From positions 439,319-503,318 of the forward strand of contig CAJINV010000005.1 in NCBI GenBank assembly GCA_905178155.1: a DNA stretch of 64,000 nucleotides, in the 5' to 3' direction. The notes below the pieces were generated by a model. The model worked only from the letters and a program-made list of their open reading frames with translations. It was not told the origin of the DNA and did no database searches. Source of the stretch: Amoebophrya sp. A120 (lineage: Eukaryota; Sar; Dinophyceae; Syndiniales; Amoebophryaceae). The position numbers and the translations under genes were made by a program. Below, one piece after another: positions 57,329 to 64,000 of the stretch. Numbering within the stretch: position 1 is the first letter of the stretch; each line of letters begins with the position of its first letter.

Positions 57329-60300
57329 TTAATTGCAAGAACTACGTGGCACAGGAGGAGCTGCCGGAAAAGTTTTATCAGTACTCTTCTCCGCATCCTG
57401 ATTTTTGAAACTCATCGCCTGGATATTCTGCAGCTGTTCGGCGATGCTGGAGATGTGCTCGAGCACCAGTGCCAAGTGCAGCAAAAAGTGCTCTATGACC
57501 TGCTCAAGCGTTACAATCTCAAACGTTACAATAGAGTCTGGAATTTGTGTTGCATGATGGGCATGACAGACTCGCACAGCGTTCCACCTTTTGCAATACA
57601 AATTTCGACAGAATGCAGTGGGGTTTGGAGCTCCGGAACTTGTCATGCGCAACCCTATGAGAGTTGGCTGGATCATGCTCATCATGCAAGACAAATCTCA
57701 GATTCTATTGTAACGCTTGAGATTGTAACGCCTGAGCGGGTTATATGCTCCTTCGCCGTCTTTTGGGAGTTCTGGACCGTGAAGCGGAGCATGTCCGACT
57801 GGAGATGGGAAAACAAGTTATCATTCAGCTGCTGCAGTGCAGCCCTGTGCAGGCCAACGTCCTCCGCGTCAAAAACCTGTAGGGTTTTTGTTTCATCTTG
57901 TACGAAAGGACAATCATCCTCGCGTGTTGACTTCCTTCCTGAACTTGCACTCTGCAAAGCTGACGAGAAAGAACCTCGACCCAACAAGCGCACAATGACA
58001 TTGAACATGAAGTATGGGTAGTTCTTCTTGTGCTGAAAAAATAACAATATTTATAGTTTAGTAAATACCGACTTTCCCTCGTGCGACACGAGAAACGCGC
58101 AATCGGGGCGGTAAATTGTCGTGGGTACTTTGACCGCCCGCTGCTTGCTAATCTCTCGCTGGCTCCGCGGGAGCTCGCCCCGGAGTGCTTTCATCAGCCG
58201 CCGTTCTGCGTTCAGCCAAATTCGGTTCAAGTCTTCTTCCAGCCAGGACTGGAGTCTGTCGCCCAGATTCTTCAACAACTCCGTGGCGTACTCGGTGCAT
58301 TTCGGAAACTTCCGAATCAGCAAATTCGTGTCCAGAAACCGGTCCGCCTTGTGCAACAACGTTTCGTAGAACTTCCTCTCCAAATCCACGTCTTGAAGAT
58401 TGTCCTTCTTCTTGTTTTCGACCACGGAAGCATTTGCAGTATTCGGCTTGTTCGTGGTGTTGCTGTTCATCCTGGCCGCGTCCGGGCTGGCGAGAAACTT
58501 CTCCAGGTCGTGGTCTTCGTCCTTCTTGTCTAACTCGGAAATTCTTTTGTTGCGCAGGAAAATTTCCCGCTCCTTGCTGTAGATGCTAAGAGCGTGTAAA
58601 CAGAGCTCGTCGTCTAGAATGAGCTTCTCCAGTTTCTTCCGTTTGTTTGTACTATGCTGTTCTTGTGCGCCGGCTTGGTGTTTGTTGGCATTGTCTTTGT
58701 TCTCTTTCTTCTCCGCTGCGGCTGCTGAAACAAGAACGTCCTGGCTGTCAGTCCCGAACATCGGGGAGTCAAGGTCCTCAAAGTCATACTCGTCTTCGTC
58801 CTCCGAACTGTGGTCTGGGTCTTCCACCTCGACGACGCTCGGGCCGCTCTCGTGGCTCTTCACAGTAGAAGTCGCCTGCGGTTGTACAGCGAAAGCAACA
58901 TGCGCGTCGGTTTTAACATTGCTGTCCATAGCTGGTGCACCAGCAGTTGTAGTTTCCCCTACTTTATTAATTTCCGCCGTGTTCTCTGCGTCGGTCGTCC
59001 CAAAAATCATGCTTTCCTCGTCATGCTGATTCGCGTCATCTTCCGGTGCGCTTGATGCTTGTTTCATTTCCACGTCTGCCTGCCCATCATGATCTGCACC
59101 AAGAACCGTAGTACCGCCGTAATAATCCTGTGCATCATCAAAATCCAACAGATTCCGCGTTTTATTCCTCTGCATCTCTTCGGATGTTGACTTTCTCATT
59201 TGATGTTCCACTGTCGTTGTTTCATTTGTTCCGCTGTGCGCCGAAAGAAGTGGATGACTCGCTGCAACTTGATGTTGCAGCTGGTGGGTCCTCGTCTGAT
59301 GTTGACCACGATGTACTTGGTCAAGACTGCTTATCACCGGGGAGGATGTCTTTGAATAAATCTTCTGAACTGGTGGAGCAACTTTCTTCGCTTCTCCGAC
59401 AGAAATATTTTCCGACACTTTTACTTCCGGCGGGCCGCATTTCCTCCCCTTCTTGTTGCTGGTCAAAACGATCTTCCCTTGTTTCCTCGGTTTGGCAAAG
59501 TGAATCGCGGTCGAGGCGTTTTCGATCATGTCGATCGCCTCGATTTATGCATTGCAAATATGTCTGGGTCTGGAGGGATGCAACTTGTGATGCTAAATCT
59601 GAATCATGCAAAAATCTGTGTTGCATGAGTACGAAAAGCTGTCCTCTTTCGACCAAGTTGCGGGGGAGTTTCTCATGCGGGATAGGCATGATAGAGACCT
59701 CACAGAACCTGTCACGCTAGGTTCCACATTCCAGACCTCATGGGTCATGGAAAACCTGCATGACAAACCTTGCATCCTTCCAGACCCAGACATTTTTGAA
59801 TTTGATACGATTATTTTCCGCTTCGCCCCCTGCTCCCGCGTTTCGTTTGGGGCTAATTCGAGCAGGGCATCGAGAGCTTCGACCGAGGAAGTCATGATGT
59901 CTCTTTGAGGATTGATGTTCATCGTTGTGTAGGCGTTGGCGTGAAAATTTTGATTTTCTGGCGGTACTACCAGCATCTGCCCCAAAGGGGATTGTTTGAA
60001 CGACGCGGACATAATGGACGCGGGCGGAGGAACCCCTGCTGCTTTGGAGGTAGACACGAGGTAGGGCTGCTTCTGCTGCTGGGGGACACAAGAAACTGGT
60101 GGCACAACAGCAGTGGCCGCTCCTGTGTGGTTCGTCGCGGCCGCCGCGGGTGAAAAATTCGGGGACTGTCTACCCGGTAGCAGCTGCAGCGGTTTTTTCT
60201 TTGGCTTTACTGGGGCCAGCACGGGATTCTGTAGTTGAATCGTTTCCAGGGGAGATGGGGCGGCGGAAAAACCGGATTGAGCATGTTGTGGATTGAAAGA

Positions 60301-62488
60301 GGAGTAATCGACGGTCCTTCCTGACGGCGACCGGGACTGGCCTTGCTGTTGAGCCGCCTTATTTTGTAGGTCGACGCTCGACGAAGGTGTGCAACTAGAT
60401 GAGCAGGCACTATTAATATTCACTGCACGACCGTCTTCTTGTTGCTCATGGAAGAGGTTCATCGTCGTCCTGGCCGCGCCCGCGGGCTGGTCTTCTCTAA
60501 CATGCTGTCCATGTTGAACATGATGAAGAGCGAAATCGGGCGAACTGTTGTTTGACGCTTCGTCCGACGCGGAAAAGCCGCTTTTGCCCAAGGGTCGGGT
60601 CGTGTTGTGGTCCTCCATAGTTTTTTTTGCGTTTGAGTTCTTGAACGCATTGCTGTCAGCGCACATCGTCGACGAGGAAAGGACCTCCGGGGTTTTCAAA
60701 GCTTGGTCGACTATCTCGGTGGTAGTAGTGGTAGCTCCCTGGAGGAGGTTCATGTCGTGGTTTTCAGCTTCAGGAGCAAGTACCACTTTATTGTCTGCAT
60801 CTGCTGCGGCCGCCATATTAGTGTTCGTCCCCGTAGGTAATACCGTACAAGCGCTGGTGCTCGAGAATTTTGCACCTACTTCCTCAGGCGAGGACAAGAA
60901 CTTCATCGCAGCAGCACCAGTCCTCCCGTCTGCAGTGACAGTGGCCTCGCTGATGTCGCATTCCAAAAGCGTCGGTGCATTTTTATTGAAAGTTTTTACG
61001 GTACTGGCCGCGTCGGCTGCGGCTTCAGCTTCTTGTTCACCGCTAGTACTACAGGACGCCATGGGCTCCTCCGTAGACGACCATGTCGGCTGCAGTGGCG
61101 TGTCTGCGGTCCAGGTTCCAGACGGCAAATTTTCCACATCTTGCACCGCCTTGCTGCAACTTGTTTCCGTGGCGACTTCACAAGAACTGGTCCGCTGTCC
61201 AGGTACCTCGTCCGCACACGACACCTGTTCATCGCGTTCTTGCCCGCTGCTCGCAGAAGTCTCCAAACCCGTCGTCTTCTCCGAAGGGCAAGGGCACGGA
61301 GCATGGCAAGCTCCATTGCCAATCGCAGTAGATCCAGCAGGAGCCAGAGCGACCTTCAGAGAAAATGACAGGAAAGAAGATTATTCGATTAGTACTGGTT
61401 GTTGTTCATCATCCATTTTTTCCATTTGGGGTACTGCTACCCCTTTTCTTGCACGACCACCTTCAACATCAGTCGACTGCAACTATTTTTCACTGCATCA
61501 GCATCAGCAGGAGATCTTCGATTCTTCCTGGCTGGACGACCGCACAACGGTGTCTCCACCAGGCGCTGCCGGGTTATATTTCTGTCGGCGCCCAAATGAA
61601 CCTACAGCCTGGCGACTGGAGATGAAGCTCTGGTGCGCACTGTGCCAAAAAGAAGCGCAAAACATGTCGATGGTGGAATACAAAACAGTTCTTTATCATC
61701 ATTGTCACACAAAAAATTTCCAAAAAGATTACCTCCGCAGCTCCCGAAGTCAAAACAAAGTCCTCTGAAGGCAAAGCCTCAGCATTATTTGCATCTTCCA
61801 CGTTAACGCTCCCCGGGGAAAATGTTGAGACTTTAGGTGCTGTGTCATTGGTAGTTACGCAGTTTGGAAATAATTTGTGCGATGCAGACTCGTCTGTAGT
61901 CAGCAACGTCCTCGATTCTTCCCTCTCTCCAGCCGCAACCTCGTTCGCCGCTTTGTTCGCAAATAGGATTTCCGCCGCCGCGGGCGGCTCTGACCAGGAA
62001 ATTGCCGATCGCTCAGGACTCGTGTTAAGAGACGGGTCCGCGGAGGAGGGGGCGGTACCGGCTATTTCTATTTGTGTAGCTTCCCCGCCGGCTTCGGCTG
62101 CAAGCAAGTGCGGGTCTCGTTCTGCAGTAGTTGCCGTCGTCACGTTATCGATCCCGGAGTTAATACTCGAGTCCTGGTTGTTTTCACCCTCCTTATTCTC
62201 TTCATGTTGGTCTTCACTGACACAACACTGAGACTTCTCGGTCGTCGAGTTTTTGGGAGGCTGCTCAGCATCAGGGGACTGTTGAGCAACGACAGCGTCT
62301 TGCTCTTCATCTTCCTGCGCAGCATCTGGAGCTGCATTCCCGAGGACTGCTCTGGGAGATGATGTCGCCCGTGCTTCTGGTGCGGCACCAGGTTGTTGAG
62401 ACTGGTGGTCAGATTGAAGATTTTGCGGGGTAATATTTTCGGTGTTTGTATTTTTAACCAAGTGGTCTGGATTTATTTGAGAGCCCAT
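57329..62488 (-). CDS. Large disordered protein with conserved-looking C-terminal helical region
   Basis: Five exons (62488-61733, 61353-59808, 59540-58069, 58032-57746, 57488-57329) join to 4,221 nt, 1,406 aa. The ATG at 62488 (MGSQINPDHLVK) is the first good start; the frame upstream lacks support. Residues 1-900 are Ser/Ala/Glu/Gln/Thr-rich and disordered, apart from a Pro/Lys patch (PVKPKKKPLQLLPGRQ). An acidic stretch (DHSSEDEDEYDFEDLD) precedes a helical, charged region (about 1030-1260) with ERKFYETLLHKADRFLDTN and WLEEDLNRIWLNAERRLMKA. The C-terminus (PYFMFNVIVRLLGRGSF ... EHFLLHLALVLEHISSIAEQL) is hydrophobic-helical and may be a coiled-coil interaction domain. No family recognised. 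Introns: two GT-AG, one of only 36 nt (58033-58068), and two introners. Confidence 0.8.
57494..57745. mobile_element. Introner, family G, 252 bp
   Basis: Perfect duplication tgctc. Same length as the copy at 47850 but interior inverted relative to it. Ends TATGACC / GTTATA. Removal joins KTAKEHFLLHLAL. Confidence 0.92.
59546..59807. mobile_element. Introner, family A, 262 bp
   Basis: Perfect duplication cgatt. Plus orientation. Left end TATGCATTGC, right end GAATTTGATA: the two ends come from different family A end types. Removal joins KRKIIEAIDMIEN. Confidence 0.92.
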
Positions 62489-64000
62489 GGTGAAGATCCA
62501 CCTGCTGGCAGCACACCGGAGAGGAACAATCAACGAAGTAGTGATCCGCTACGTGGATCTATTTGACCTCCTGCAGGTCGTGCTCGTCGTGCGGAGAAAT
62601 TCTAACCCGCCCTTAGAGAGCAAGGAAGTCAATCGTCAGATAGTCCCGTAGTTATCGTACTTATCGCGGCAACAGCGGAAAATACAGAAGTAAACCGACC
62701 AGGGGCGACAAGTGGGCGACGAAAGAGAAGTTCTCGGTGCTAACAACCACAGGCGCAAGATATCTTCGGGGGTTGATCGAGTCAGGGCTTCTTTCAACAC
62801 TTCGAATAAAACAAGTATTTCATTGAGGACTACACTACCTTTTGAAGATGTAGATGACGTGATTTTGTCTGTTGCCTCCTTATCTATCTGCTAAGCTACT
62901 TAACTTAAGTTCCTTCTCTATTTGATCTAGTGGAATATTTTCATGCGAGCAGTGATGGATCAAGAGAGTCCTCATGATCAACGTAAAGCATCGAGTATCA
63001 TCGTTGTGAGCAGTTGCAAGGGTTGTAGTGCTATTTTTTCAGTGCCGCGTGCTCGACGGGTACAGCTCGCTTCACAGCTCTACATGAAAGAAGCAAAAAT
63101 CGGTAGGTCTTACCGCGTGTAGTTCAGGGGATACAAATTTCGCTTTGCTAGAACTAGATGTAGGAAAAAGGTCGTGCAGCGATACAAAACAACTTCTCGA
63201 GGAGCAGCGGTAAAACCATTCGTTGCACAGGCTGTCATCAATGTGGAACGGCATGAAGAATCGGTATTTAGTGAAGCGCTCTGCTATGTCGTCCTATACT
63301 ATTCCATCGTATGTTTAAAAATGTGTGGTCTTCTATGGAAACAGAAACCATTTCTTTCCTTACAACTTCATGCTGAATGTCCATCAGAATCCGAATTGTT
63401 GTGTCTACAGCTGCTCAGTCTGATATCACAGATACACTTCCATCTTGTCCTCTTTCCCATGTACAACATGTACAGTAAATTCAACCAGCTTTGATACTTG
63501 TATCTTCATCTTCATCATCCTCGTTCAACGTCACTTGCCGGCTGCTTCTTGGAACTTATTCTTATTGCACTACCACTATAGCGGATACACATACAGTGAA
63601 ACACCAACACGTAAGTAGAATGATCAACGAAAGCACATGCTGGTATCATAGCGGATTACTAGTTTGCTCGACTTCCAGTTTTTTCTTGCCTATATCACAA
63701 TCTTCCAACAGGATCATGAAGTTACGTTTTTTTTTCCGGTCGTGCACATGGATGCTGTCTTCAAATTGACGCACGAAATGCTTGTGCTTGTTGAGATTGA
63801 GGCTTGCAGTCGAACCCACACAGGAGACAGTCTTGCCTCCTTTGCAAAGACAACACGGAGCACTCAATGGCTGATTGTGGTTGCGCTACGCAACCTCAGA
63901 TGATTCCACCAACATAATCGAATTGCGTTCTGTATTGTCAAGGTCAGGCACAACATGTCTCTACTAGCAAAGCGAGGTGACCTACGTCCCGCTTGTGAAA
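62489..64000. other. Intergenic or unsupported sequence to window edge
   Basis: AT-rich, only short frames on both strands, none with a motif. No introner, tandem repeat or RNA gene recognised. It may contain the upstream region of the array or non-coding 3' sequence of a gene beyond the window. Confidence 0.5.

Noticed and set aside
2199-59807. Recurring peptide ends such as SNAKMSGSGR, IKCKNVWVWK and MIWGGGIF in many frames
   Set aside because: They are translations of introner arms running on from an exon, not a conserved protein motif.
60548-61768. 406-residue plus-strand frame
   Set aside because: Antisense shadow of the disordered protein gene; it runs across a minus-strand intron without a domain.
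1-64000. Spliced-leader gene, tRNA or rRNA
   Set aside because: I looked for the dinoflagellate leader core and cloverleaf-like sequences by eye and recognised none; a covariance-model scan would be decisive.

Overview
The window is eukaryotic nuclear DNA, most probably from an alveolate protist. My best guess is the parasitic dinoflagellate Amoebophrya (Syndiniales), whose genomes are known for invasive introner elements and non-canonical introns. That is an inference from intron structure and gene style; no species marker is present. There are no tRNA, rRNA, CRISPR or prokaryotic features that I can see.

Thirteen gene models can be supported and all lie on the minus strand, so transcription runs from right to left. 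In that order: a large disordered protein (62488-57329); a giant Gly/Asn/Ser-rich protein with an RS/RGG tail (57163-50073); a WRN-type 3'-5' exonuclease with a C-terminal helix-turn-helix (48882-45143); a 1,701-residue polytopic membrane protein with a WW-like module (44305-38347); an unknown acidic protein (37708-35945); an MFS transporter (35278-32475); a 2,357-residue RING protein embedded in a degenerate SNF2 ATPase (31265-23092); a polytopic membrane protein (22206-18478); a U-box/ankyrin protein (17809-15096); a PP2C phosphatase (14342-10393); an unknown protein (8594-6404); a short-chain dehydrogenase (4846-2086); and a Lys/Gly-rich protein cut by the window edge (1229-<1).

The striking feature is the introns. 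Eleven of the thirteen genes are interrupted by 35 short (121-329 bp) inverted-repeat elements, together about 9.2 kb or 14 % of the window. Each is flanked by a 5-bp target-site duplication, begins (almost always) TAT and ends ATA. When the element plus one copy of the duplication is removed, the reading frame and the protein-family motifs are restored. In every multi-exon model the summed exon length is then a multiple of three. I saw none between genes. They fall into about eleven arm families (called A to I, plus singletons), yet all share an internal motif close to TTTGTSATGC on both strands. About 20 ordinary GT-AG introns coexist in the same genes. Introner copies sit in both orientations relative to transcription.

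Intergenic stretches are 0.2-1.8 kb and more AT-rich. One (5.37-6.07 kb) holds a 10-bp minisatellite bracketed by 45-bp direct repeats. All exon borders are read from sequence alone; no transcript evidence was available.
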